A stretch of DNA of 64,000 nucleotides from Zea mays (Eukaryota; Streptophyta; Magnoliopsida; Poales; Poaceae): the NCBI RefSeq assembly GCF_902167145.1, contig NC_050100.1, positions 201,103,974-201,167,973 on the forward strand, in the 5' to 3' direction. The position numbers were made by a program, and so were the translations under genes. This document shows positions 53,506 to 64,000 of this stretch, piece by piece (the first letter of the stretch is position 1; every line of letters starts with the position of its first letter). The notes under the pieces were generated by a model. It was not told the DNA's origin. It saw only the letters and a list, made by a program, of their open reading frames with translations, and searched no databases.

Positions 53506-56106
53506 TGTACGATCCTTTGGTCGATGATCAATTGCCACATGACCCCCATTTTTGTCGAAAATAGCCATGAATGACCATTTTCAATAATACCGAAGGCTAA
53601 CACGTACGGATTTTTGACCAAGAAATGGTCTCCACCAGATATCCAAGAATGTGATCTATGGCAAGGAAACATATGTGGGGTGAGGTGTATGAGCCTCTGG
53701 TCGATGATAAATGGCCACACAACCCCCATTTTAGTCGAAAATAGCCATGAATGACCATTTTCAATAATACCGAAGGCTAACACCAACAGATTTTTGAACA
53801 AGAAATGGTCTCCACCAGAAATCCAAGAATGTGATCTATAGCAAGAAAACATATGTGGGGTGAAGTGTACGAGCCTCGGGTCGATGATCAATGGCCACAC
53901 AACCCCCATTTTTGTCGAAAATAGCCATGAACGACCATTTTCAATGACACTAAAGGCTAACACCTATGGATTTTTGACCAAGAAATGGTCTCCACCATAA
54001 ATCCAAGAATTTGTTCTATGGCAAGGAAACATATGTGTAGTGAGGTGTATGAGCCTTTGGTCGAAGATCAATGGCCACACAACCCCCATTTTTGTCGAAA
54101 ATAGCCGTGAATGACCATTTTCAAGAATACCGAAGGCTAACACGTACGAATTTTTGATCAAGAAATGGTCTCCACCAGAAATCCAAGAATGTGATCTATG
54201 GCAAGGAAACATATGTGGGGTGAGGTGTACGAGCCTCTGGTCGTTGATAAATGGCCACACAACACCCATTTTTGATGAAAATAGCCATGAACGACCATTT
54301 TCAATAATACTAGAGGCTAACACCTACGGATTTTTTACCAAGAAATGGTCTCCACCAGAAATCTAAGAATGTGATCTACGGCAAGGAAACATATGTGGGG
54401 TGAGGTGTATGAGCCTCTGGTCGATGATCATTGGCCACACAACCCAATTTTTGTCGAAAATAGCCATGAACGACCATTTTCAATAATACCGAAGGCTAAC
54501 ACCTACGGATTTTTGACCAAGAAATGGTCTCCACTAGAAATCCAAGAATATGATCTATGGCAAGGAAACATATGTGGGGTGAGGTGTACGAGCCTCTGGT
54601 CGATGATCAATGGCCACACAAACCCTATTTTTGTCGAAAATAGCCATGAACAACCATTTTCAATGACACTTAAGGCTAACACCTACGGATTTTTTACCAA
54701 GAAATGGTCTCCACCATAAATCCAAGAATGTGATCTATGGCAAGGAAACATATGTGTAGTGAGGTCTATGAGCCTCTCGTCGAATATCAATGGCCACACA
54801 ACCCTTTTTTTTGTCGAAAATAGCCATGAACGACCATTTTCAATAGTACCGAAGGCTAACACATTCGGATTTTTGACCAAAAAATGGTCTCCACCAGAAA
54901 TCAAAGAATGTGATCTATGGCAAGGAAACATATGTGGGGTGAGGCTTACGAGCCTCTGGTTGATGATCATTGGCCACACAACCCCCATTTTTGTCAAAAA
55001 TAGCCATGAATGACCATTTTCAATAATACTAAAGGCTAACACGTACAGATTTTTGACCAATAAATGGTCTCCACCGGAAATCCAAGAATGTGATCTATGG
55101 CAAGGAAACATATGTGGGGTGAGGTGTACGAGCCTCTGGTTGATGATCATTGGCCACATAACCCCCATTTTTGTCGAAAATAGCCATGAATGACCATATT
55201 CAATAATACCGAAGGCTAACACGTACGGATTTTTGACCAAGAAATGGTCTCCACCAGAAATCCAAGAATGTGATCATGGCAAGGAAACATATGTGGGGTG
55301 AATTGCACGAGCCTCTGGTCGATGATAAATGGCCACACAACCCCCATTTTAGTTGAAAATAGCCATGAACGACCATTTTCAATAATACCGAAGGCTAACA
55401 CCAACAGATTTTTGACCAAGGAATGGCTCCTCCAGAAATCCAAGAATGTGATCTATGGAAAGAAAACATATGTGGGGTGAAGTGTACGAGCCTCTGGTCG
55501 ATGATCAATGGCCACACAACCCCCATTTTTGTCAAAAATAGCCATGAACGACCATTTTCAATGACACTAAAGGCTAACACCTATGGATTTCTGACCAAGA
55601 AATGGTCTCCACCATAAATCCAAGAATGTGATATATGGCAAGGAAACATATGTGTAGTGAGGTGTATGAGCCTCTGGTCAAAGATCAATGGCCACACAAC
55701 CCCCATTTTTGTCGAAAATAGCCATGAATGACCATTTTCAAAAATACCAAAGGCTAACACATTCGGATTTTTGCCCAAGAAATGGTCTCCACCAGAAATC
55801 CAAGAATGTGATCTATTGCAAGGAAACATATGTGGGGTGAGGTGTATGGGCCTCTGGTCGATGATCAATGGCCACACAACCCCCATTTTGCCGAAAATAG
55901 CCATGAACGACCATTTTCAATAATACCGAAGGCTAACACGTACGAGTTTTTGACCAAGAAATGGTCTCCACCACAAATCCAAGATAGTGATCCATGGCAA
56001 GGAAACATATGTGGGGTGAGGTTTATGAGCCTCTAGTCGATGATAAATGGCCACACAACCCCCATTTTTTATGAAAATAGCCATGAGCGACCATTTTCAA
56101 TAATAC

Positions 56107-56127
56107 TAGAGGCTAAGGAAACATATG
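56107..56127 (+). repeat. Monomer with 64-bp deletion, donor copy
   Basis: AGAGGCTAAGGAAACATATG, identical junction to 29,846-29,866. Confidence 0.9.
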
Positions 56128-56210
56128 TGGTGTGAGGTGTAAGAGCCTCTGGTCGATGATCAATGGCCACACAACCCCCATTTTTGTCGAAAATAGCCAT
56201 GAACGACCAT

Positions 56211-56229
56211 TTTCAATAATACCGAAGGC
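56211..56229. other. Empty CACTA target site (paralogous)
   Basis: TTTCAATAATACCGAAGGC is uninterrupted here, with a single ATA at 56,219-56,221. The flanks carry the same private marks as the filled site (64-bp deletion 100 bp upstream; AAATGTTCTCCACC downstream). This is the pre-insertion state of 29,958-31,586. Confidence 0.95.
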
Positions 56230-56649
56230 TAACACCTACGGATTTTTGACCAAGAAATGTTCTCCACCATAAATCCAAGAATGTGATCTATGGCAAGGAA
56301 ACATATGTGTAGTGAGGTGTATGAGCCTCTGGTCCAATATCAATGGCCACACAACCCCCATTTTCGTCGAAAATAGCCATGAACGACCATTTTCAATAGT
56401 TCCGAAGGCTAACACATTCGGATTTTTGACCAAGAAATGGTCTCCACCAGAAATCAAAGAATGTGATCTATGGCAAAGAAACATATGTGGGGTGAGGTGT
56501 ATGAGCCTTTGGTCGATGATCAATGGCCACACAACCCCCATTTTTGTCGAAAATAGCCATGAACGACCATTTTCAATAGTTCCGAATGCTAACACATTCG
56601 GATTTTTGACCAAGAAATGGTCTCCATCAGAAATCAAAGAATGTGATCT

Positions 56650-59270
56650 ATGGCAAGGAAACATATGTGGGGTGAGGTGTACGAGCCTTTGGTCGATGAT
56701 CAATGGCCACACAACCCCCATTTTTGTCGAAAATAACCACACACGTACGGATTTTTGACCAAGAAATGGTCTCCACCAGATATCCAAGAATGTTTTCTAT
56801 GGCAAGGAAACATATGTGGGGTGAGGTGTATGAGCCTCTGGTCGATGATAAATGGCCACACAACCCCCATTTCAGTCGAAAATAGCCATGAACGACCATT
56901 TTCAATAATACCAAAGGCTAACACCTATGGATTTTTGACCAAGAAATGGTGTCCACCATAAATCCAAGAATTTGATATATGGCATGGAAACATATGTGTA
57001 GTGAGGTGTATGAGCCTCTGGTCGAAGATCAATGGCCACACAACCCCCATTTTTGTCGAAAATAGCCATGAATGACCATTTTCAAAAATACCTAAGGCTA
57101 ACACATTCGGATTTTTGCCCAAGAAATGGTCTCCACTAGAAATCCAAGAATGTGATCTATGGCAAGGAAACATATGTGGGGTGAGGTGTACGAGCCTCTG
57201 GTCGATGATCAATGGCCACACAACCCCCATTTTGTCGAAAATAGCCATGAACGACCATTTTCAATAATATCGAAGGCTAACACGTACGAATTTTTGACCA
57301 AGAAATGGTCTCCACCAGAAATCCAAGAATGTGATCTATGGCAAGGAAACATATGTGGGGTGAGGTGTACGAGCCTCTGGTCGATTATAAATGGCCACAC
57401 AACCCCCATTTTTGATGAAAATAGCCATGAACGACCATTTTCAATAATACCAGAGGCTAACACCTACGGTTTTTTTTACCAAGAAATGGTCACCACCAGA
57501 AATCCAAGAATGTGATCTATGGCAAGGAAACATATGTGGGGTGAGGTGTATGAGCCTCTGGTCGATGATAAATGGCCACACAACCCCCATTTTTGTCGAA
57601 AATAGCCATGAACGACCATTTTCAATAATACCGAAGGCTAACACCAACGGATTTTTGACCAAGAAATGGTCCCCACCAGAAATCCAAGAATGTGATCTAT
57701 GGCAAGAAAACATATGTGGGGTGAAGTGTACGAGCCTCTGGTCGATGATCAATGGCCACACAAACCCCATTTTTGTCGAAAATAGCCATGAACGACCATT
57801 TTCAATAGTTCCGAATGCTAACACATTCGGATTTTTGACCAAGAAATGGTCTCCACCAGAAATCAAAGAATGTGATCTATGGCAAGGAAACATATGTGGG
57901 GTGAGGTGTACGAGCCTTTGGTCGATGATCAATGGCCACACAACCCCCATTTTTGTCGAAAATAGCCACACACGTACGGATTTTTGACCAAGAAATGGTC
58001 TCCACCAGATATCCAATAATGTTTTCTATGGAAAGGAAACATATGTGGGGTGAGGTGTATGAGCCTCTGGTCGATGATAAATGGCCACACAACCCCCATT
58101 TCAGTCGAAAATAGCCATGAACGACCATTTTCAATAATACCAAAGGCTAACACCAACAGATTTTTGACCAAGAAATGGTCTCCACCAGAAATCCAAGAAT
58201 GTGATCTATGGCAAGAAAACATATGTGGGGTTAAGTGTACGAGCCTCTGGTCGATGATCAATGGCCACACAACCCCCATTTTTGTCGAAAATAGCCATGA
58301 ACGACCATTTTCAATGACACTGAAGGCTAACACCTATGGATTTTTGACCAAGAAATGGTGTCCACCATAAATCCAAGAATTTGATATATGGCATGGAAAC
58401 ATATGTGTAGTGAGGTGTATGAGCCTCTGGTCGAAGATCAATGGCCACACAACCCCCATTTTTGTCGAAAATAGCCATGAATGACCATTTTCAAAAATAC
58501 CTAAGGCTAACACATTCGGATTTTTGCCCAAGAAATGGTCTCCACTAGAAATCCAAGAATGTGATCTATTGCAAGGAAACATATGTGGGGTGAGGTGTAC
58601 GAGCCTCTGGTCGATGATCAATGGCCACACAACCCCCATTTTGTCGAAAATAGCCATGAACGACCATTTTCAATAATACCGAAGGCTAACACGTACGAAT
58701 TTTTGACCAAGAAATGGTCTCCACCAGAAATCCAAGAATGTGATCTATGGCAAGGAAACATATGTGGGGTGAGGTGTACGAGCCTCTGGTCGATTATAAA
58801 TGGCCACACAACCCCCATTTTTGATGAAAATAGCCATGAACGACCATTTTCAATAATACCAGAGGCTAACACCTACGGTTTTTTTTACCAAGAAATGGTC
58901 ACCACCAGAAATCCAAGAATGTGATCTATGGCAAGCAAGCATATGTGGGGTGAGGTGTATGAGCCTCTGGTCGATGATAAATGGCCACACAACCCCCATT
59001 TTTGTCGAAAATAGCCATGAACGACCATTTTCAATAATACCGAAGGCTAACACCAACGGATTTTTGACCAAGAAATGGTCCCCACCAGAAATCCAAGAAT
59101 GTGATCTATGGCAAGAAAACATATGTGGGGTGAAGTGTACGAGCCTCTGGTCGATGATCAATGGCCACACAAACCCCATTTTTGTCGAAAATAGCCATGA
59201 ACTACCATTTTCAATGACACTGAACGCTAACACCTACGGATTTTTGACCAAGAAATGGTCTCCACCATAA
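56650..59270 (+). repeat. Tandem duplication, period about 1.4 kb
   Basis: 57,159/58,568, 57,541/58,950 and 56,925/58,334 are paired at offset 1,409; 56,703/57,932 at offset 1,229, so copy 1 lacks one monomer. Both copies hold a shortened monomer in which AAATAGCCA (or AACCA) runs straight into CACACGTACGG (56,731-56,750 and 57,961-57,979), a loss of about 30 bp, and the ACGGTTTTTTTTACC mark (57,467 and 58,876). Confidence 0.78.
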
Positions 59271-61318
59271 ATCCAAGAATGTGATCTACTGAAAGGAAAC
59301 ATGTGTAGTGAGGTGTATGAGCCTTTGGTCGAATATCAATGGCCACACAACCCCTATTTTTGTCGAAAATAGCCATGAACGACCATTTTCAATAGTACCG
59401 AAGGCTAAAACATTCAGATTTTTGGCCAAGAAATGGTCTCAACCAAAAATCAAAGAATGTGATCGATGGCAAGGAAACATATGTGGGGTGAGGTTTACGA
59501 GCCTCTGGTCGATGATCAATGGCCACACAACCCCCATTTTTGTCGAAAATAGCCATGAATGACCATTTTCAATAATACTAAAGGCTAACACGTAGAGATT
59601 TTTGACCAATAAATGGTCTCCACCAGAAATCCAAGAATGTGATCTATGGCAAGGAAACATATGTGGGGTGAGGTGTACGAGCCTCTGGTCGATGATAAAT
59701 GGCCACACAACCCCCATTTTAGTCGAAAATAGCCATGAACGACCATTTTCAATAATACCGAAGGCTAACACCAACAGATTGTTGACTAAGAAATGGTCTC
59801 CACCAGAAATCCAGGAATGTGATCTATGGCAAGAAAACCTATGTGGGGTGAACTGTACGAGCCTCTGGTCGATGAGCAATGGCCACACAACCCCCATTTT
59901 TGTCGGAAATAGCCATGAACGACCATTTTCAATGACACTGAAGGCTAACACCTACGGATTTTTGACCAAGAAATGGTCTCCATCATAAATCCAAGAATGT
60001 GATCTATGGAAAGGAAACATATGTGTAGTGAGGTGTATGAGCCTCTGGTCAAAGATCAATGGCCACACAACCCCCATTTTTGTCGAAAATAGCCATGAAT
60101 GACAATTTTCAATAATACCGAAGGCTAACACATTCGGATTTTTGCCCAAGAAATGGTCTCCACTAGAAATCCAAGAATGTGATCTATGGCAAGGAAACAT
60201 ATGTGGGGTGAGGTGTACGAGCCTCTGGTCGATGATCAATGGCCACACAACCCCCATTTTGTCGAAAATAGCCATGAACGATCATTTTCAATAATACTGA
60301 AGGCTAACACGTACGAATTTTTGACCAAGAAATGGTCTCCACCAGAAATCCAAGAATGTGATCTATAGCAAGGAAACATATGTGGGGTGAGGTGTACGAG
60401 GCTCTGGTCGATGATAAATGGCCACACAACCCCCATTTTTGATGAAAATAGCCATGAACGACCATTTTCAATAATACCGAAGGCTAACACCTACGGATTT
60501 TTGACCAAGAAATGGTCTCCACCAGAAATCCAAGAATGTGATCTATGGCAAGAAAACATATGTGGGGTGAAGTGTACGAGCCTCTGGTCGATGATCAATG
60601 GCCACACAACCCCCATTTTTGTCGAAAATAGCCATGAACGACCATTTTCAATGACACTGAAGGCTAACACCTATGGATTTTTGACCAAGAAATGGTCTCC
60701 ACCATAAATCCAAGAATTTGATATATGGCAAGGAAACATATGTGTAGTGAGGTGTATGAGCCTCTGGTCGAAGATCACATGCCACACAACCCCCATTTTT
60801 GTCGAAAATAGCCACGAATGACCATTTTCAAAAATACCAAAGGCTAACACATTCGGATTTTTGCCCAAGAAATGGTCTCCACTAGAAATCCAAGAATGTG
60901 ATCTATGGCAAGGAAAATATGTGGCCTAAGGTGTACGAGCCTCAGGTCGATGATCAATGGCCACACAACCCCCATTTTGTCGAAAATAGCCATGAACGAT
61001 CATTTTCAATAATACTGAAGGCTAACACGTACGAATTTTTGACCAAGAAATGGTGTCCACCAGAAATCCAAGAATGTGATCTATAGCAAGGAAACATATG
61101 TGGGGTGAGGTGTACGAGCCTCTGGTCGATGATAAATGGCCACACAACCCCCATTATTGATGAAAATAGCCATGAACGACCATTTTCAATAATACCGAAG
61201 GCTAACACCTACGGATTTTTGACCAAGAAATGGTCTCCACCAGAAATCCAAGAATGTGATCTATGGAAAGGAAACATATGTGGGGTGCGGTGTATGAGCC
61301 TCTGGTCGATGATAAATG

Positions 61319-61498
61319 GCCACACAACCCCCATTTCAGTCGAAAATAGCCATGAACGACCATTTTCAATAATACCGAAGGCTAACACCAACAGATTTTT
61401 GACCAAGAAATGGTCTCCACCAGAAATCCAAGAATGTGATCTATGGCAAGAAAACATATGTGGGGTGAAGTGTACGAGCCTCTGGTCTATGATCAATG
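61319..61498 (+). repeat. Representative knob180 monomer, exactly 180 bp
   Basis: One C-orientation unit measured from GGCCACACAACC to the next GGCCACACAACC. Landmarks in order: GGCCACACAACCCCC, GTCGAAAATAGCCATGAACG (here CAGTCG variant), ACCATTTTCAATAATACCG, AAGGCTAACACC, GATTTTTGACCAAGAAATGG, TCTCCACCAGAAATCCAAG, AATGTGATCTATGG, CAAGAAAACATATGTGGGG, TGAAGTGTACGAGCCTCTGG, then ATGATCAAT. The length is close to one plant nucleosome plus linker. It is given as a reference unit for the variants described elsewhere. Confidence 0.9.
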
Positions 61499-61774
61499 GC
61501 CACACAACCCCCATTTTTGTCAAAAATAGCCATGAACGACCATTTTCAATGACACTGAAGGCTAACACCTATGGATTTTTGACCAAGAAATGGTCTCCAC
61601 CATAAATCCAAGAATTTGATATATGGCAAGGAAACATATGTGTAGTGAGGTGTATGAGCCTCTGGTCGAAGATCAGTGGCCACACAACCCCCATTTTTGT
61701 CAAAAATAGCCATGAATGACCATTTTCAATAATACCGAAGGCTAACACATTAAGATTTTTGACCAAGAAATGGT

Positions 61775-61793
61775 GTAACACTTCAGGTGTTAC
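61775..61793. repeat. Short inverted repeat at the LTR-like terminus
   Basis: GTAACAC, spacer TTCAG, GTGTTAC: a perfect 7-bp stem at the satellite boundary. Confidence 0.7.
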
Positions 61794-62631
61794 CATGGCT
61801 AGGGCACATCTATGCACTAATGACTATGATCACATGTGGAAGAAACTTAAGGAGCAAAGTGTAAGAGCCTTGGAGGCTAGGTTTTAACCAAGAGATGTGA
61901 ATGACCAAAAGCATTACCCCAGTGGTGTGCAATTATCACTTTGGACAAGGGGGGAGTAAACCCTAGACCTCTCTTGAACCCTATCTCCTAAGCACCTTGG
62001 TTAAAGGGGAGAGTTTAAGCAAAGGTGCAAGTCATGACCAAACCTTTGGCACAAAGTTAAGTAACTTATTAACCTACAATTATAGAGAGGAAACATTGCT
62101 AAAAGACCCCTTAAGAAACCCCAAATCCATTCCCTAAGTAGAGAAAGAGCTAGAGCTCTCTAATTCTCTCTAAGTCAAAAACTACACCTAATCTAAAGAT
62201 CCACCGTGTTCACCTTGAAGATGGCACCAAAACCACTTAAGTTCTATACCAAAAATGTGGCATACCACCTAGGGCACCCCCTGGAAAAAGTTGAGACCGA
62301 GACCTTGACGTTTGACATGGCTTGGCATCACTTTTGTCGCACAGCGGGCAGGGGGACAAGCCAGATTTGGCGTCCACATATATTCTGACCCAGGGCTTAT
62401 CTTCCCTTGGAACTCACATATGAGAGATAGCCATAGGTGCCAGGAAGAGGTCTGCGTCGGATTTTTGCCAAGATTCACACGTTTGCGATCTCAGCGGGCG
62501 TTTGAACACGGGCAGATGAACACTTCCACGTGTTCGACGCGTTCTGCGTGCGCCAGAGCACGCCCGTGCCCGACCTCGCGTGCCCCGCGTCGCGCCAAAG
62601 GCCAGCCGACGCCATGGCCCGCGCCCGCGCC

Positions 62632-62638
62632 TATATAA
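62632..62638 (+). promoter_or_regulatory. Candidate TATA box within the LTR-like region
   Basis: TATATAA within CGCGCCTATATAATGCG, after a GC-rich stretch and before CTTAACTGTACCC and CACGCACGC. If this is an LTR, this would be the U3 promoter, with transcription starting about 30 bp downstream. Position and context are suggestive only. Confidence 0.45.
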
Positions 62639-63339
62639 TGCGTAGTGACCTTAACTGTACCCTTCCACGCACGCTCAACCTCACCGGAGCTCAAACTCAC
62701 CGGCGTTTGCCCGTGCACGGCGTGTCCGCGGCCACCCGAGCCCCTGCCACCGTAGACCGGCCAACCAAGCCTTTCCCAACCCCGTCCCACCCTCGGAGAG
62801 GACTAAGCACACCTCGGAGAGGACCAAGCCTTTCCCCGAGCAAGGAATCGAAGTTTGCTTTGCCGGAGAGGCTAGTCCACGGTCGCCGTACTCCCTCCGA
62901 CCGCTGGCGAGCGTAGACCGGGTAAGCCACTGCGCCATTTTTCGATTCAATGCACAGATAGCCTCTACATCACCCTGTGAAGCTCACCGTGCCATTGGAT
63001 TGAACTAGATCGCCGTGAATTGGCCGGCACACCCGCCAACGACGAGAACTCCCGCCTGCGCACGTGGACCGAGCGATTCCGGCCATCCCCGTTGTCGAGC
63101 CATACATCGTTGTGACCGCCAGAGCCTCCCCGAGCCAACCCCGCCCCTCGCCAGACCTCTCTCACCGTCGGTAAGCCGCGCCGCCCTTTTCTTTCCCGCG
63201 GATACTGTTTACATTAGGGGAAGGACTTCGGGGAAGAAGAAGGAAAGGTCAGGGGGATTTTTGAACTGTCAGTGACTCAGGGGAATAGTGGCGCAGGGGT
63301 AGATTTGAGTGGGTTGATTTGTATTGAACCCAGGGTCCT

Positions 63340-64000
63340 CGGCGCAAAGTAGTTTTCCAGGAAACCTTTATTAAATCTGATTTAAATTTTGAACAGAACT
63401 TGAATAATTCATAACTTCTGTTTTATTCATCCAAATTTAGTCAAACCAATTTTGTCAGACTTTAAATAATGTAAACTGCTTAGGAAAAATATAAAACCCT
63501 TATGTACTACAGAAAACTTTAGGGTTCTGATTTAATTATTGTTTTGACCAAAAGCCAAATAATAGGAATAAAAATAGTTGCACTATTTGACTAAGGTTAG
63601 GAAAATTTGGAGAAGTTTATGTCCACCTACTAACCTGTTTAAAAATGCTAAATCTCTCTGTCCACCCCATTAAAAGTTAGTTTTTGCCATTTATTTTACC
63701 ATATGCTTAAGGTTAGAAAAATAGAAAAGGTGATTTAAATAATGAACCAGGGGGTACTCCTATTTTTGTTAGGGTACTTATTCAGTGTAGTTCACTAGAA
63801 AAATCTATGATACCCTGGTTTAGTATAAAATAAATAGGATACCTTTTATTTTAAGAAAACAAGAAAAACTTAGAAAAACCCTACAAAAATAACCCCAAGG
63901 TGAAAACACCCCAACCCTTGGGATAGTTAATGTTTTGTTATTAAGAACTTTTTCAAATAACAATGTAGTAGAAAGTGCCTTTTTGGCATTAAACTTTAGA
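63340..64000. other. AT-rich tail, no gene seen
   Basis: About 660 bp of AT-rich text (AATAATTCATAACTTCTG, TTCATCCAAATTTAGTC) with no sizeable open frame on either strand. Reads like the 3' portion of a long grass Gypsy LTR; the window ends before any boundary. Confidence 0.5.

Larger units (their letters stand above)
43900..56215 (+). repeat. 6,265-bp tandem duplication (about 35 monomers per copy)
   Basis: Copy 1 is about 43.9-50.1 kb and copy 2 about 50.1-56.2 kb. Offset is 6,265 bp through 45,005/51,270, 45,395/51,660, 46,743/53,008 and 47,183/53,448, then 6,086 at 48,307/54,393 (one monomer lost) and 5,367 at 49,849/55,216. Equivalent tandem structure is present in the copied block (21,198/26,748), so the duplication predates the block copy. 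Confidence 0.8.
46276..56563 (+). repeat. Donor-type block, paralogue of 20,731-31,929
   Basis: Starts at GGCTAACACCTATGGATTTC with the GACCCAGAAATGG mark as in 20,731, and ends opposite 31,929. It carries the unoccupied CACTA site and four extra monomers (540 bp at about 51,506-52,046 and 178 bp near 52,980) that the other copy lacks. Calling it donor rests on its lying in continuous C array, while the other copy has a junction at each end. Confidence 0.85.
38156..61773 (+). repeat. knob180 satellite array, segment 4 (C orientation)
   Basis: About 131 monomers in C orientation with no orientation switch. It contains the donor block 46,276-56,563, a 6.27-kb tandem duplication and a 1.4-kb tandem duplication. 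It ends inside a monomer at GACCAAGAAATGG, where LTR-like sequence starts. Confidence 0.95.
61774..64000 (+). mobile_element. Probable 5' part of a long LTR (Ty3/Gypsy-like), truncated by window end
   Basis: The satellite stops mid-monomer and unrelated single-copy-looking sequence begins TGTAACACTTCAGG. TGTAACAC is a common start of long grass Gypsy LTRs. Internally there is a GC-rich stretch around 62,500-63,200 with a TATA box at 62,632, then an AT-rich tail, a layout I associate with maize Tekay/Prem1/Xilon-type LTRs of 3 kb or more. The 5 bases before TG are AATGG, a candidate target duplication. No primer binding site, gag or pol is in view, consistent with an LTR longer than the 2.2 kb visible. 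Alternative: unique or other repetitive DNA at the knob border. Open frames here (up to 128 codons) look incidental. Confidence 0.6.

Noticed and set aside
1..61773. CRISPR-like regular repetition
   Set aside because: There are no unique spacers; the entire 180-bp unit is repeated head-to-tail, and the context is a plant genome.
1..61773. TR-1 (about 350-bp knob repeat) or CentC (156-bp centromere repeat) units
   Set aside because: The periodicity is 180 bp throughout and all landmarks belong to a single family; I saw no other tandem satellite.
62206..62916. Open frames of 60-128 codons in the LTR-like region
   Set aside because: They overlap on both strands in a GC-rich stretch that has few stops by composition; no recognisable domain, and a position around a TATA box suggests LTR regulatory or leader sequence.
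63015..63275. 86-codon Pro/Arg-rich frame as a gene
   Set aside because: Low-complexity GC-driven composition, competing frames on the other strand, and no recognisable family.
1..64000. tRNA, rRNA or other structured RNA genes
   Set aside because: No tRNA box motifs in the right arrangement or rRNA-like sequence were noticed; the non-satellite portions are accounted for by the transposon and the LTR-like region.

Overview
This is plant heterochromatin. About 60 kb of the 64 kb is one tandem satellite with a period of about 180 bp. I recognise its consensus (landmarks GGCCACACAACCCCC, AATAATACCGAAGGCTAAC, GGAAACATATGTGGGGTGAG) as the maize knob 180-bp repeat (knob180), so the source is very probably Zea mays or a close relative (teosinte, Tripsacum), inside or at the edge of a chromosomal knob. 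I find no protein-coding or RNA gene that I can support. Long open frames are abundant on both strands only because 180 bp is exactly 60 codons. LAYOUT: call the strand carrying GGCCACACAACC on + 'C' and its reverse complement 'R'. R array 1-20,717; 13-bp filler 20,718-20,730; C array 20,731-31,929, interrupted by a 1,623-bp non-autonomous CACTA transposon at 29,961-31,583; R array 31,931-38,157; C array 38,156-61,773; then 61,774-64,000, non-satellite DNA that looks like the 5' part of a long LTR of a Ty3/Gypsy-type retrotransposon, cut off by the window end. HISTORY: the satellite is a patchwork of dated duplications. (1) R and C arrays share private variants in mirror-image order, so the array looks like a very large inverted duplication centred near 38.16 kb. 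(2) Within arms there are multi-monomer tandem duplications with periods of about 1.08, 1.4, 1.62, 1.97 (twice) and 6.27 kb. (3) The C block 20,731-31,929 is a copy of 46,276-56,563 placed into the R array, and the insertion is flanked by a 2.62-kb direct duplication of R sequence (18,098-20,717 = 31,931-34,550). That pattern suggests template switching or repair of a widely staggered break. (4) The CACTA element then hit the copied block, because the donor block keeps the empty target site at 56,219-56,221. (5) A retrotransposon probably inserted at the right end. The interest of the window is in this readable order of events, not in any gene. All comparisons were made by eye; identity values need an alignment, and junctions in satellite DNA should be checked against spanning long reads because misassembly is the main alternative.
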